Positions 45,893-57,785 of a stretch of DNA of 64,000 nt are shown piece after piece. Numbering within the stretch: the stretch's first letter is position 1; every line of letters starts with the position of its first letter. Below the pieces are notes generated by a model that saw only the letters and a list, made by a program, of their open reading frames with translations, was not told where the DNA came from and did not search any database. This DNA is from Euclidia mi (lineage: Eukaryota; Arthropoda; Insecta; Lepidoptera; Erebidae). The translations under genes and the position numbers were made by a program. The stretch lies in the NCBI GenBank assembly GCA_944739405.2, contig OX123200.2:8572761-8636760 (forward strand). The letters are read 5' to 3'.

Positions 45893-46115
45893 TTATCATC
45901 ATCATCAGTCTTTAACAGTCCAATGCTGGACTAGACCTCTCCTTTGAAAGGAGGTATTGGCCTACTAAACCACGCTGGCCAAACGGGTTGGTATAGGGTT
46001 TGTATCAAGTTTTCCTTCTCTTACAGTGCTGTTCTCTGTATAATATGCTCCCTCTGTGGGGTCTTACGACACCCATGGGATGATATGGGGTGGTGACAAT
46101 CCGTATTCTTAATAA
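45893..46115 (-). mobile_element. SINE-like repeat (family D)
   Basis: Begins with a TCATCATCATCA tail, then 'taacagtccaatgctggactag', 'cctttgaaaggagg', 'ccacgctggccaaacgggttgg' and 'gttttccttctcttacagtgctg'. It closely matches 54147-54375, and part matches 54527-54602 on the opposite strand. Confidence 0.7.
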
Positions 46116-46367
46116 TGAAATGGATTGACTGGGACAGAACTTGCTATGTTCGTAACTACAAATCGTTCATGTATTTCCATTCAAACGTTTGTTGAAAGGG
46201 TTTATACGGCTTAGTCGTGAAAAATCAAACATACCTAATCATCGACTCGTTTATTGATAAAACTTCGAAAGCATTTTCACCTGATGTGAAGGACAAACTG
46301 GGAAGCATAAACATGGTTTTTAGTTTAAATATAAGTTATTTAAAAATATAAGTTATATAGCGCTCAT

Positions 46368-46626
46368 AGTGAGACTTGGCTTGCCGTTCGTAACAGATCG
46401 GCAAAGTTAAGCAACGCTAGCACAGGTCACCACCTGGATGGGTGACCGTATGTGGCATTTACATCTGAGCGCTTCCGTGCTTCAGAGGGCACGTAAAGCT
46501 GTCACTCCCGGTTCTTGTCTGAGGATAATGATAGTTAGGCCATGTCGGAAACCTTCGGGTGGTCTGAAAACTCCGACCCCAGAGTTGGCCACACACTCAC
46601 ACGAAAAACAACAACAAACAATATAA
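46368..46626 (+). mobile_element. 5S-rRNA-derived SINE
   Basis: The head contains CGTAACAGATCGGCAAAGTTAAGCAACGC and CACCTGGATGGGTGACCG, closely resembling the internal promoter region of 5S rRNA (GATCACCGAAATTAAGC... and ...TTGGATGGGTGACCG). It then diverges into a body with 'gcgcttccgtgcttcagagggcacg' and an A/C-rich tail. A degenerate relative is at 50695-50805. It is a SINE3-type element rather than a functional 5S gene, because the 5S 3' half is replaced. Confidence 0.72.
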
Positions 46627-46827
46627 GTAAGTTATTCGAATAAGAAATAGAATAAACTCAGATTTTGGAAGTGCTTAAATATAATACTAATATACGAATT
46701 CAAACTTTTGTAGTAACTAACATCATCATCATGATCGTCCTAGCGCTATCCCAGTTGCATCTAAAACTTGCGCCTTGGAGCCCGAGGTCCACTTACCTAC
46801 TAGTCCAACCAGATATGACAGAATAAT

Positions 46828-49244
46828 AATAATAATCATCTTTATTGTACAAATGCCAAAGAAACTACAAAAATTAATCTATAACAAAAAGAAAAATAAC
46901 AGATAGTACAATAGGCGGCCTTATCACTCTCAAGTAATCTCTTACAGGCAACCTTTGGATGGATAAGAACAACATGTATTCAGAAAAGGGTAGTTTGGCG
47001 ATATTTACCAATTTAGATATATAATACGAATTCTTACATATACATAAATAAGTACATACATAGATAAATAACTATATACACACATATATAACTATATACA
47101 TACATAAATAAATATACAATACATAGATATTTATATTATTGATACATACATTTGTGATAAATAAATGAAAGGAAATAGAAAAATAAGAATTACAAGAGTA
47201 GTAAGATTAAAGAGACAAGTAGTATTCTTTGAGTAACTTTTTAAACGATGATATTGTTTGAGCTTGTTTAATTGGCATCGGCAATGCATTCCACAAGCGA
47301 GCAGCTTGGACGGTAAAGGATTTATCGTAAAATCTACTGGAATGCATTGGTATAGCCAGTCTTAGATTCACCGATGACCTTAGAGATCTAGAATGCGTGT
47401 CAGAAAGAAACTCGAAGCGTTCTTTTAAGTAATGGGGAGTAGAAGGGTTAAAGAGAATGTTATAAAGTAAAGATAGTATGTGAGTATTCCGTCGAAGGCG
47501 AATTGGGAGCCACTTGAGCGAATTGCGGAAATTGGAAACGTGATCATATTTGCGCAATCCAAATATGAATCTTATACATAAGTTTTGAAGGCGCTCAAGC
47601 TTATCAAGTTGCTCCTCCGTGAGATCTAGATAGCTAACATCAGCATAGTCAAGGATAGGTAATAGAAGAGAATTTGCAAGCGCAATCTTGGTGGCAGTCG
47701 GCAGAAAGTTTCGCAATCTTCGCAACGTCCCAGCCGCAGAAAACAATTTTCTGCTAACTTCCCTAATTTGAGGGCCCCAGGATAAAGTTTTATCAATATA
47801 AACTCCTAAATCCTTCACGCAATCACTTATAGGTAAAGGAATACCATTAAAGTTGACTTGGGGTAAGCAGGTCCAGTCAACACGCGCAATCAGCCTGGGA
47901 CTACCGACAACAATAATCTGTGTTTTCGTAGGGTTAATTTGGAGACCAAACCTGAGGCTCCATGCAGCTATACGATCTAAATCACAGTTGATAATGCGAA
48001 TTGCTTCAGACAACTCATGTTCAGGAGCTTGAGTATAAATTTGGAGATCATCTGCATAAAGGTGGTAGGATGACTGAAGTTGATAAAAGATAGAATTTAT
48101 AAAAATTGAGAAAAGTAAGGGAGATAGAACGCCACCCTGTGGAACGCCGACTGTAGACGTACACCAGGAAGACAAGGAGTCTTCAATCCGTACACGCTGT
48201 CGACGACCAAACAGGTAACTGTGAAACCAATCAATCACTGGTGGAGATATGTTAATGGAGCGTAATATGCCAAGCAGAATATGGAAATCAATAGTATTGA
48301 AGGCATTACTGAAATCAAGTAGACAGAGAACAGTCACGTTGCCATTTTCCATACCGAGCCTGATGTCGTCGGTAAAATTGATCAGTGCCGTAACCGTGCT
48401 GTGACCTGGACGGAAACCGGATTGGAGTTAATTGAAAAGAAGGTTTTTATTAAGGAATGTGCTAAGCTGGGCATGGACAAGGCGTTCGAGAACTTTAGAA
48501 AGGAATGGTAGGATGGAGATTGGCCGGTACTCAGAAAAAGAAGACGGATTGGGTTTTTTAGGTAAAGGAATAATTTGGGCGTCTTTCCATATGGTGGGAA
48601 AAACACCCCCAGATAAGGAATAATTAAAAATATGACACAGGGTGGGAAGGATTTCATCTAATATGGGAAGGATCATTTTCCGGCTGATACAATCATTACC
48701 GACTGCGTTAGATGCAGTGGATAATACGCTCTTTTTAACATCACACTCAGACAGTTGATTAAAAACGAAAGATGGATAATTTGGGGTTGGAAGCAATGAA
48801 AGATCATGCAAAGTGCTAGCTTTGGTAGTCTGATCAAATTTAGACGAAGTATTAAAATGCCTATTTAGAGAATTTATATCTATTTTATCAGAAACAAGAT
48901 CATGTGAAGATTTTCCAACTCCCAAAGTTTTTAGAAACTTCCAGACCTTAGCTGGATCTTCATTCTCAACTGAGCTATGGATGTATTGGCGTTGTGCTTT
49001 CCTACACACCTTTTTACAGTGATTTCTAATAGCAATGTAGTTGTCCCAATTGCGAGAAATAGGTTTACATTTATATTTTGTTTTAGCTATAGCTTTCTTA
49101 GACAACAAGACTTTAATTTCAGTGGTTAGCCAAGGTGATGGTAATTGTCTAACTCTAATTGCACGGACAGGTGCATGGACATCGTATAGACGAATAATAG
49201 CGTTACTAAATCAGCGTTACTAAATAGCGTTACTAAAGCAGTTA
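46828..49244 (-). mobile_element. Jockey/CR1-group LINE, 5'-truncated, nearly intact RT
   Basis: The 3' end is at left, with an AAT-repeat tail (46828-46842) and a 3' UTR that includes ATA/CATA-rich simple sequence. Coding runs from about 49200 down to 47207. The 5' end is a small triplication of GCGTTACTAAA (about 49199-49237). No clean target duplication is seen. Only one in-frame stop separates the two open segments. Confidence 0.88.
47207..49205 (-). pseudogene. LINE reverse transcriptase, one in-frame stop
   Basis: The open segment down to 48431 contains SPWLTTEIK (linker), then HIFNYSLSGGVFPTIWKDAQIIPLPKK and EYRPISILPFLSKVLERLV. A TAA at 48428-48430 follows LNKNLLFN, and the same frame resumes with LQSGFRPGHSTVTAL, LLDFSNAFNTI (first catalytic Asp), GVPQGGVLSPLLFSIFINSI, YHLYADDLQIYT (YADD) and DLGVYIDKTLSWGPQI. 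The C-terminal domain continues to LLKEYYLSL at 47207. All RT catalytic residues are present. With its endonuclease lost it is a dead copy, but its young appearance suggests a recently active family. Confidence 0.92.
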
Positions 49245-49677
49245 TCAGCTTTTCCACAGAGCTACTGCATCCTCATGCGAGATGCTCCAGTATCAGTTTA
49301 TTTGAGGGTACTGACTCTCCGTCAGGACTTTCAAAGATCATCATTAAAGCCCGGACCGACGGTTTAACGTGCTCTCCGAGGCAAGGGGCAAGCGATAATT
49401 AGCAATTTAATACACACATAACTTCGAAAAGTCATTGGTGCTCGCCGTGGATTCGAGCTTGAAACACTTTGCCTGGCAGTCCGTTGGTGTCTCCACTAGG
49501 CTATCGCTGCCTCCACTGCTGGTAACTAACATTAGCTGCAAATTGTTGCAAGCTATGATGAAAAATCTGATAGTCGAAACTACTCGTACGGGGTATAAAT
49601 CCCAAAAGACAATTTTTAAACATTTCCAATTAAGTACATAAAAATTACTACAGCGCATTCAACCTGCCAGAACATTT

Positions 49678-49743
49678 TCGGCCGCGGCCGTTCGACTGTA
49701 TTCATACATAATAGTATGATTACAGTCGAACGGCCGCGGCCTT
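49678..49743. repeat. Perfect 21-bp-arm palindrome
   Basis: GGCCGCGGCCGTTCGACTGTA (49680-49700) is followed by a 20-nt spacer and its exact complement (49721-49741). It is strongly GC-rich in an AT-rich setting. It could be a very small foldback element or a structured site. Confidence 0.85.
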
Positions 49744-49744
49744 T

Positions 49745-50690
49745 ACTAAAAGGATTAACTGCCTATGAAATCTTTAACGTCTGACCTCGTTTTAAAATGA
49801 AGAATTTAATCAAAATTTAATATTTTATCTTTGTATAAACTTGTTCTGACAGACACATAATCGCAGAGCTGAACCTAAAAATATGAAATTTGGACAACGG
49901 GTTTCTTTTATGACATAAACACCCACCAAGGAACACTTTTCTAATGCATACCTATTACACCTCTTAAAGAAGTAAAATAAAAGCTGAAGGTTAAGGGCAG
50001 ACGAAGCCGTGGGCGACTGTTAGTACTTCATCAAAATACTCCCTAAAGAACCTTAAAAGAGGCTAAAACAATTACAAGATTGCCGATTCAATCATATCTT
50101 CATAAAAATCTATAACAAAGAAATTAATAAAGTGCAGGCTTGTTAATCACCATTTTTAGAAACAATCCTGAAACGAATATTCAAGTATAATTTGAAGATA
50201 ATTGTTATATTACTTGACTTTAAAAACACGACTTAATGGAAATTATTACAACATTGTTAGAAAAAATACTGTCGCCCTTTGTAAACATAATATATTCATT
50301 ATAATCTTTGTTATTGAAGCTATAAAGAGTCGTTAATTTTCCCAAGTTAAGTGTTGATGAAACTTTTAACTTTGGTAACGTAATTTCTTCGTTTCTTGTC
50401 TTAGTTATGCCACCCACATACGCTACGACCTATCTGATATGTTGAAAAATCTAAGAAACACTCAATGCCATTAAATAAACAAACTAGTCGACGCAAGCAA
50501 CTGTCTGTAGCCTGGAGTGACTAATTTCTTTTAATTATCAATACCACCGAATCAACGTAAAAGTTGATCCTGAAAATCAAGGTTTCACAATAGCGACTGA
50601 ATGGTACACCGTTGCAGCTGCCAAAGCAAGTGCCATGGTGGACATTAGAATTAATAAATTTATTATTGTTATCAAAAAAATGACGGTCAT
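49745..50690. other. No gene recognised
   Basis: 49845-50022 resembles a decayed Helitron-like fragment ('ctgacagacac', 'atgaaatttgg', then 'gacgaagccgtgggcgactgttagt'). Otherwise AT-rich without features. Confidence 0.45.
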
Positions 50691-50694
50691 TGCG

Positions 50695-50903
50695 TGTCTT
50701 GACTTGTCGTTCATAATAGATCGACAAAGTCAAGCATTTGCCAAAGCGTTCACTACTTGGTTTGGTGACCGCTTGACATTTACAGCAAAGCGCAACCGTG
50801 CTTAGAATATAATATTTAGCTATTTTATAAATTTATTATTTTGACGTTGATATGAATTGAATGAATAAAGGATTTTGACTCTGACTTTGACTTTGACTTA
50901 GAT
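50695..50903 (+). mobile_element. Degenerate 5S-derived SINE head followed by a LINE-type tail
   Basis: 50700-50790 matches the 46.4-kb 5S-like head (gatcgacaaagtcaagca, ggtttggtgaccgc). Within about 30 bp it is followed by 'tttgacgttgatatgaattgaatgaataaaggattttgac' and a TGACTT-type repeat, resembling the LINE 3' end at 44.4 kb. It is either one composite SINE with a LINE-derived tail or two adjacent fragments. Confidence 0.5.
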
Positions 50904-50904
50904 T

Positions 50905-52360
50905 AGAATGTTATTTGTTTAAACATGGTGTACATACATTGCATGCAAGATAGTATATGAGACAGGTGAGTTCTGACATGTTCTGACCGCATGTCGTGGC
51001 GTACAAATTGGTAGGAAGAGATGGCGCATTAACCGTAACAATATTCAACAAAATTACAATATCGATATCATTATATAGGTATAAGACATTATGTAGATAT
51101 TCTTAAATCATCATTATTAAGAATAGTCCGGTCAATTTAGACATAAAAATACTGGTCAAATAACAATAATTGCCGGAGAGCCAAATATTGGTGGAGAGCT
51201 AGGGTTTACCATTACAAATAAAGTCTTAAAAGTCCCCATCGATCGTGTGCTACAAAAATTATTCGGGGTCAAATGTCAAAATTTGAGGTTTTTTAGATTT
51301 TTCTCAAAAACGGTAAGTTTCATCAAAATAAAACCTTACGCAAAGTTGTAGACCTTAAAATTCTCTACGAAAATAGTATTAATGATTTTTTCCTAAGAGT
51401 TACTATTCCAGACATATTGCGATTCTAAGAGTCACATCATACATGATATGCACACATTTCCACGCCAACTGTGAGGTAGTGTAGGTACTCGGCGCGTTTT
51501 TTTACCGTGGTTTCTCCTGTAGGCCTACTCCACTAACTGTCATGACAATTTTAGGATAATTTAAGGGAACAATACTCGTCAAGTTCTTTACTTTCTATGT
51601 ACTTACCTAAGATTTCTGAAATTATTTTATTGGTGTACTTACAATGTAGTAAATAATACAATTTAGTTTGTAAGAGTTACTTAAGTAGTTCTAATTATAT
51701 TATTGGTAGATTTTTCCTCATTTATCTTACGCAGTCAGTCGTCCTCAGATAGCGTACGTTTCTGGTATAATTGACCAACCACATTTCCACTTTTCATAGC
51801 TCTATCACGCCGCACAATGTGAATTTTCCAATCTTTTATAAATAGCAAATCAATTCATGCCATGAGCGCCTACTACTTCATGTAGGTACATCTAAAAAAC
51901 CCTACATATTTTCTCCATTCATCAATAACACACCCAGTCAACACCACCGGTTGACTGAACATTACAACAAGCTAAGGCTCAACGTCTTTGTATCGGTACA
52001 CATAACCTCTACACAATATTCAAAGTAATTCCTTTAGCCAATATTGATGGATCCACTACCGGTTTTACTACAAGGCAAGTGTGTTAGAATTCCAATTTCA
52101 TACAGATATGCTCCTGAATTCCCAAAGGCTAACAGTGTAACTAGATTTTGCTCGGTATGTTATCGGTCTTGTGAAATAGAGGCCAAGTTTTGAGCTTAAG
52201 GTGATAAGCTGAGCTGACCACTTTTTATTGCTTGAATTAAATCTTTATATTTTACTAGTGAGGTTTACCGAAACATATTTTACTAAGCATGTGAAACGCC
52301 AAGTATTTTTCAATAGCAACCATTAAAAATACCGTGCTACCGAAGAAGAGTATTAGTATA
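50905..52360. other. No gene recognised
   Basis: 51200-51400 resembles interspersed repeat sequence ('ttttctcaaaaacggtaagttt', 'cgcaaagttgtagacc'), but no element ends are visible. No coding region. Confidence 0.4.
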
Positions 52361-52362
52361 GA

Positions 52363-52418
52363 CTCACGCCTGTATCCCCGAAGGGGTAGGCAGAGGTGTA
52401 ATATTACACCCACATTTC
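52363..52418 (-). mobile_element. SINE family A tail fragment
   Basis: 'agactcacgcctgtatccccgaaggggtaggcagaggtgtaatattacaccc' is the reverse complement of the family-A tail (240-280 and 23690-23750). 5'-truncated. Confidence 0.75.
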
Positions 52419-52984
52419 TTTTCAGTTGCTCCGTTATGATTATGACGTGAGAGAAGAACAAACCATTAAGCACACTTTCGCATTATATTGTCTATGTATG
52501 TATGATGGTCAGTATAAAGGTTGATAGTGCTAACTCCTTGTAACAACCTTTAAAATCTTCAGGACACCCGGAGCCGACGTTTCTCGTGAACACCGAGGCA
52601 CATCAAAAGGCATTACGGCTTAAAAAGATAGAGTTGCGCTGTGGGTGCACTGAAACTAATTTCGTAGCAATCAATTAGTCTACCTGTAACTGTTTGTGTA
52701 AATCAATCAGGATTTAATATTAGGCATTTTCAGTTGAATATTTAGTTAGTAGTCTATATAAGCTTTGTTTCTCTAGCGATTGCCGGTGGAACTTTGTATC
52801 CTGAATTTAGAAGAAAATACGAATGGTCCTTACAGAAAACAAAATAATTTTGTTCATGTTTTCGACAGTAAATGTAGAAGTTATCTCGGCTGTAAGGAGG
52901 CTGTTATGTCTTCTTTATAACTATTTCCAGCGCAAGCGTAAAATTACATTATATTATATTATAACTGTTTATTTTTTATAAATT

Positions 52985-53974
52985 ATATTTATTTATTTAT
53001 TTAAATTAAGGCTTACCAACTAAAAAACATACAGAGCATTGGCTTAAGAAAATACAAAATACACATCATTCATATTGTATGCTTTTAAATTAAAGGTAGG
53101 CACAACATTAAAACCAATCTAAAGTGAGTCTCACAACATTCACTCTATAGGTACAATTACTAAAATTATCCAACTATAAACAAATATTATACAAACAACA
53201 CAATGTGAGAACTACCTTATTAAAAACTGTGAACAGAGTTAGAGTTAGAGAACAAAATCACATATTTTTAAATTAAATTTTCTTAAATATACTACAATGA
53301 AAAGTTGTCAGCACTTCAGACACAGAACTTCAGTTTTAAATTGACATAGTGTTCAAGGCTTTCTTTAACAAGCGAATTTTTGCTGCATATATATCGATAT
53401 TTAATTCGAAGAAAATTAAGTTGCACTTGCGGAGGATGAAAGAGAGAGGTGCATTACTACCATAATTATTCCGACTCTTCTTTATCACAAACGGTTTATA
53501 GTTAACCAACCTTGCCGACGACCTGGGCACATTTATATTAATTAGCGAAAGCAATTGTGGGCAATCCACCGCTTGGCTCATTATTTTGTGAAGAAATAAG
53601 ATACCGAGATAATCTCTACGCCAGTACAATGGTTGCATTTTAAAGTGGTGAAGTCGATCGCCATAATCATTAACTGCGTGTCGTATACCAGAAATGATGG
53701 AGAGCCTCCTTACGAAGTTCTTTTGGCTATTTTCCAAACGCTGGATGTTATTTTGGTAAAAAGGATACCACACAATAGAAGCAATACTCGATGTTACTGC
53801 GTACCAAAGCGAAATATAACGTTTTTTGAGCTCCAATACATTTAAAATTTCGTGTGTTACGGTTTATAAAGGCTAACATCTTTTTGCTTTTATTGACCAC
53901 ATAGTCAATGTGTTTTAAAAACCGCATTTCAGTGTCAATATGTATTCCTAAATCCTTAACCTCGGTTACGCACA
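52985..53974 (-). pseudogene. Truncated LINE RT C-terminal region
   Basis: Minus strand; a (TAAA)n-type tail at the left (52985-53002). Two overlapping frames (53748-53960 and 53336-53836) encode VTEVKDLGIHIDTEMRFLKHIDYV (LGxxxD motif of RT), IEYCFYCVVSFLPK, then after a frameshift YPFYQNNIQRLENSQKNFVRRL and a C-terminal domain to LNTMSI. The 5' end stops abruptly at about 53974 inside SINE-C-like sequence. Confidence 0.82.
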
Positions 53975-54092
53975 CACAACTTCGAAAAGTCAGAAGTGTG
54001 TGCCCCCCGGGCACCTGGGGATCGAACCCGAGACCATTGTCTCGGCACTCGTTACGTACATCATCTATGCGGGCTATCGCCGCCTTTAGATA
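53975..54092 (-). mobile_element. SINE family C head fragment
   Basis: Begins 'acacacaacttcgaaaagtcag' as in other C copies. The complement of 54020-54090 gives a tRNA-like head with B-box-like GGTTCGATCCC. It adjoins the truncated LINE, which probably inserted into it. Confidence 0.65.
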
Positions 54093-54146
54093 ACACGATG
54101 ACACGACAACTTATGTGATATGTATGATTAAATTACTGATCATCTC

Positions 54147-54375
54147 ATCATCAGCCTTTAACAGTCCACTGCTGGACTAGGCCACTCCTTTGAAAGGAGG
54201 AATTGGCCTACTATACCACGCTGGCCAAACGGGTTGGTATAGGGTTTGTATCAAGTTTTCCTTCTCTTACAGTGCTGTTCTCTGTATAATATGCTCCCTC
54301 TGTCGACTCTTACGACACCCATGGAAGGATATGGGGTGATGACATTCCATATTCTTAATCCGTCACCACACGGAC
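54147..54375 (-). mobile_element. SINE-like repeat (family D)
   Basis: Near-identical in arrangement to 45893-46115, from the CATCATC tail through 'tggactaggccactcctttgaaaggagg' to 'ccatggaaggatatggggtgatgac'. Confidence 0.72.
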
Positions 54376-54526
54376 ATTACTAATATGGATATAAAAAAAT
54401 AGGGGTTGGTGTTAAAAGGCTGAAAATTAAGAGATGTATGTATTTTTTCATTTTACGTCATTAAAAAAATTAAAATGAAAGATAATGCCGAAACATAAAA
54501 AAAAATTGTGCTGGCCACCCTTATAA

Positions 54527-54602
54527 TTTATAGTAGGCCAATTCCTCCTTTCAAAGGAGAGGCCTAGTCCAGCAGTGGACTGTTAAAGGCTGAAGAAGAA
54601 GA
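54527..54602 (+). mobile_element. SINE-like repeat (family D), 3' fragment
   Basis: Inverse of the family-D tail: 'aattcctcctttcaaaggagaggcctagtccagcagtggactgttaaaggctgaagaagaagaag'. Truncated. Confidence 0.7.
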
Positions 54603-54609
54603 AGAGACC

Positions 54610-56205
54610 CTTATGATATAGGGGTTCGAACAATAGATTACGACAGATTCTCAGGCCTGCCGAATATACATGCAAAATTTCATACCATTCGGTCTAGCCG
54701 TTTCGGAGGAGTATTTTAACTAACACTGTGACACGAGAATTTTATGTAAATATATAGATAAGACTAGCTGAGTTAGCAAAAGTTATTTTGTAATTTTATA
54801 TTAGTTTTAAAAAAAGCTACGACCTAATCTTAGACTTTTATGAGTATTTTTTAATTATTTTAAGACTTAATATAATTATATTGTTATTTAAATAATTAAG
54901 TGTTGGATAATAAAGGTGATAATCTTAGACTTACCAAATATACATTTCATAAAATCGGTCAAGCCGTTTTGGAGGATTTCCTTAACAGACACTGTGGCAC
55001 CAGACTTTTATACTTATATAAAACAAGGATCCCGCTGTCGGAAATTCATGTTCCTAGCATGAGTAGTTTCGGCTCCTCAATGATCGGCATGTCAGTCAGA
55101 TCAAGTAATTTGCCATATGACTGGACTTTGCCCGCGTGAGTTATGTACCTAAATCTACCCCAGGGATCACATCTATCTTTTGGTGACAACCGAACAAAAA
55201 TCCATTCGGTAGTTTTTGAGTTTTTTGCCTTAAGGATGAAATACTTCATCATTCTTCTACATCTGATTACTGCCAAGTAACAGCTAATACAATTAATTTT
55301 ACAGTGCTTGTTTGATTGGCAAATAACAAGGGTGGCAATATAAAACCCTATTTCAGCACCCTTTCTTTGATTCGATCCGCACTATGCAATAAGGAAGTCG
55401 CTTAATCGAATCTTGGTGGGCCTCTGCGGACACAATTTAGGAAATTGGACATTAACGACCCAACTAAACTCAATCTGAATGAGATGTTTTACAAAAATGG
55501 GTATATTTTTCGGTAAAGGGGTAAAATGAAACATCGTACAAATATTTTATAAAATATTATTGGGTACTCTCAGACTGTATTAACGCGATAAGCTCAAACA
55601 GCGGAACGCATTTTAGGACGGTTGTCACCAATCAATAGTGTTATTTCTAAGGTAGGTTGAGGCGTTTAATTCGCTTCACTGATTTAAAAAAATAATTTAA
55701 GTTAAAATGCAGTAATAAACCAAAATACACTTTGATCTTTATACATTTGTAAACTATGCCAACAATATACGAAACGCTACAAACATAACAAAATATTTAA
55801 GCGCGAAAGGCGAATAAAATATAGAAATACGATAGGTAATTATTTTCTTTGAACATATGTGTTCGTTTGTGGTTAGAAGACTCAGTGGTGCAGATTTCAG
55901 CCAGAGTTTCCTCATTAGCGAAATTTCAACTTGTTCTAACTGAAAGCATAGGTGAAACCCTCTTTTATTAAAAGCCTATGTATACATCATAGGCATGGGC
56001 GTTTTCGGATTTTTCCGCAAACCGATACAAATTCGATTTCAGATACTGAAATCGATTTCAAAAACCGATTTTAGAAATCGATTTCTGTTGCGGATGTCGG
56101 AGCGACGAGCGTACTTACTAGTTGCGTAGGCAAACACAAACAATCGAATTCTTATTGTATTGTCATTTCATGCGTCCATATTTCGCTTGGTTTGCGTGAC
56201 ATATT
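54610..56205. other. Decayed interspersed repeats, no gene recognised
   Basis: Two fragments share 'aaatttcata...cggtctagccgttt...ggag' and a following 'acactgtg(ac)ac' motif (about 54680-54740 and 54935-55000), typical of lepidopteran Helitron/LINE-associated repeats. 'gcccgcgtgagttatg' occurs near 55130. 56015-56090 is a run of 'aatcgattt' variants. No coding frame is supported. Confidence 0.5.
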
Positions 56206-56216
56206 GAAAAAGAAAA

Positions 56217-56930
56217 CCTACTAACTACCTAAAACTAAGTGTTAAAAAACTCAGTCGCCAAACACAGTGGCGGCGCTAGGCGTCGGCGACGTCGGCGACC
56301 GCCGACGGCCTCGCGCCTGAGGGGGCCTCGCAAAAAGTTTTACAAGTTACATACTTAATTTCGTTTAAAACATCCTGGCTTAGGTAGCCGACACCGATCA
56401 ATTCGAGAAAAAGCTAAGCAGATGCAAATGACTTTAATTATTTTCGAACATGTGCGTGCCAAGATTTTTAGTTGGGTGAAAATTTTTGAATTGTCATTTA
56501 TTTGTTCATACATTATTTTATAATTTGGCTCACTTAATTTTAATGTTTTTTTACTACGAAGTAAACGGGGCCTCGCCATCGATATAAAGGGCCTCGCGAA
56601 CTTGATGTCGCCGACGTCCACATGTGGTCTAGCGCCGCCACTGGCCAAACAAACTAAATTTACACAACAAGAATTGTTTCTATTTATTTACACTTTACAA
56701 TCCTAACCTACTAACTACCTAAAGCTAATTGTTAAACTCTCAGTCGCCAAACAAACTAAAATTACACAACACGATTTGTTTCTATTTATTTACACTTTAC
56801 AATCCTAACCTACTAACTACCTAAAAATAATTGTTAAAAATCTCAGTCGCCAAACAAACAAAAATTACACAACACGAATTGTTTCTATTTATTTACACTT
56901 TACAAGCCTAACAAGCTAACAACGTAACAA
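56217..56930. repeat. ~102-bp minisatellite, three units
   Basis: Units start CCTACTAACTACCTAAA at 56217, 56707 and 56809, and each continues with CTCAGTCGCCAAACAAAC and 'gtttctatttatttacacttta'. The period is 102 bp; unit 1 becomes 103 bp once the inserted hAT element and its duplication are removed. The final unit decays after 56920. Confidence 0.9.
56257..56651. mobile_element. hAT-type MITE with perfect 8-bp TSD
   Basis: The 379-bp element (56265-56643) has inverted ends CAGTGGCGGCGCTAG / CTAGCGCCGCCACTG and the perfect 8-bp duplication GCCAAACA (56257-56264, 56644-56651). An 8-bp duplication with CAGTG ends is diagnostic of hAT. The minus-strand open frame through it spans both ends and is not a transposase. 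Confidence 0.93.
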
Positions 56931-56934
56931 TAAA

Positions 56935-57785
56935 ACTTTTTAAATCCTAATATTATAACTTTCACTAAAACCAAATATAGGTACTTAAGGCGCTGTTATA
57001 CCTCAGAAGCCGTGAAACACCTAATTTTTCGTCGCGCATCTAGCCATAACGGTACATATTACAAACTAGCAAAAAATTGAGCTTAAAATCAAAAGTCTGA
57101 ACAAAAGACTTTTGAAAGAATTTTTCATGTATGTAAAGTAGAATCACGGTAAAAAAAACACAAAATCGAGGCAGAAAATAATCTTTCGTCTCACTGTTTG
57201 CAATATTTTGATCGTAAGCTGTCATATTTTATTTGATAATATTGTAGGAAATCTAATGAACTAAAGAATTACCCTATTTATTTTCATATTATACGTGTAT
57301 ATTTTGTAAAATCAAATAAAATCTGCCAAACGTTTATGATTTTGACGCTCGGTAGATCCCATCAATATCAAACGCTTCAGCAATTTAAACCTTATAAGCA
57401 TAAGCGGTATACTGAGTGTCAGTTGCTAGTTTACGCTCCGCCCAGACCTCATCATTCGGCTATGAGCCCTGTGAGAGATAGGTCATGTCGCTTGCGTCTC
57501 CGCTGCACGAAATTTTACGTAAACCTGTTTGTTATTATAATACGCATTTGAGTTCATAATTTCATGTTTTATGTTATAGACTGAATACTTTGAATCAAAT
57601 AGGCTTTTCATCTAACTATGGGCACATATAATTAGGACCTAAGTTTATACTCTTGTTGCGTTTAATGTGTTATTGTTTCTGTGCTTATAAATATATAATT
57701 AGAAGAATAAAATATGGACATTTAGAGAAATGAAGTTCTACGAAGGATTTGTACAAGAAAGCGTCGTAATAAAATAGAAATTCAT
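56935..57785. other. No gene recognised
   Basis: AT-rich. The frame at 57336-57551 is unrecognised. Confidence 0.45.

Larger units (their letters stand above)
46713..49532 (-). mobile_element. SINE family C, split by a LINE, with TSD
   Basis: The left part is 46724 to about 46826 and the right part about 49245-49521, flanked by the perfect 11-bp duplication GTAACTAACAT (46713-46723, 49522-49532). The parts join within the shared 'cagaatatcaacttttccac' segment of the 26.9-kb copy. The LINE at 46.83-49.24 kb therefore inserted after the SINE was in place. Confidence 0.85.

Noticed and set aside
46368..46450. 5S rRNA gene
   Set aside because: Only the central promoter-like part resembles 5S; the 3' half is replaced by SINE body, and there is no terminator or tandem array.
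56355..56648. 97-codon minus-strand frame
   Set aside because: It covers the hAT MITE including its terminal repeats and has no transposase motif.
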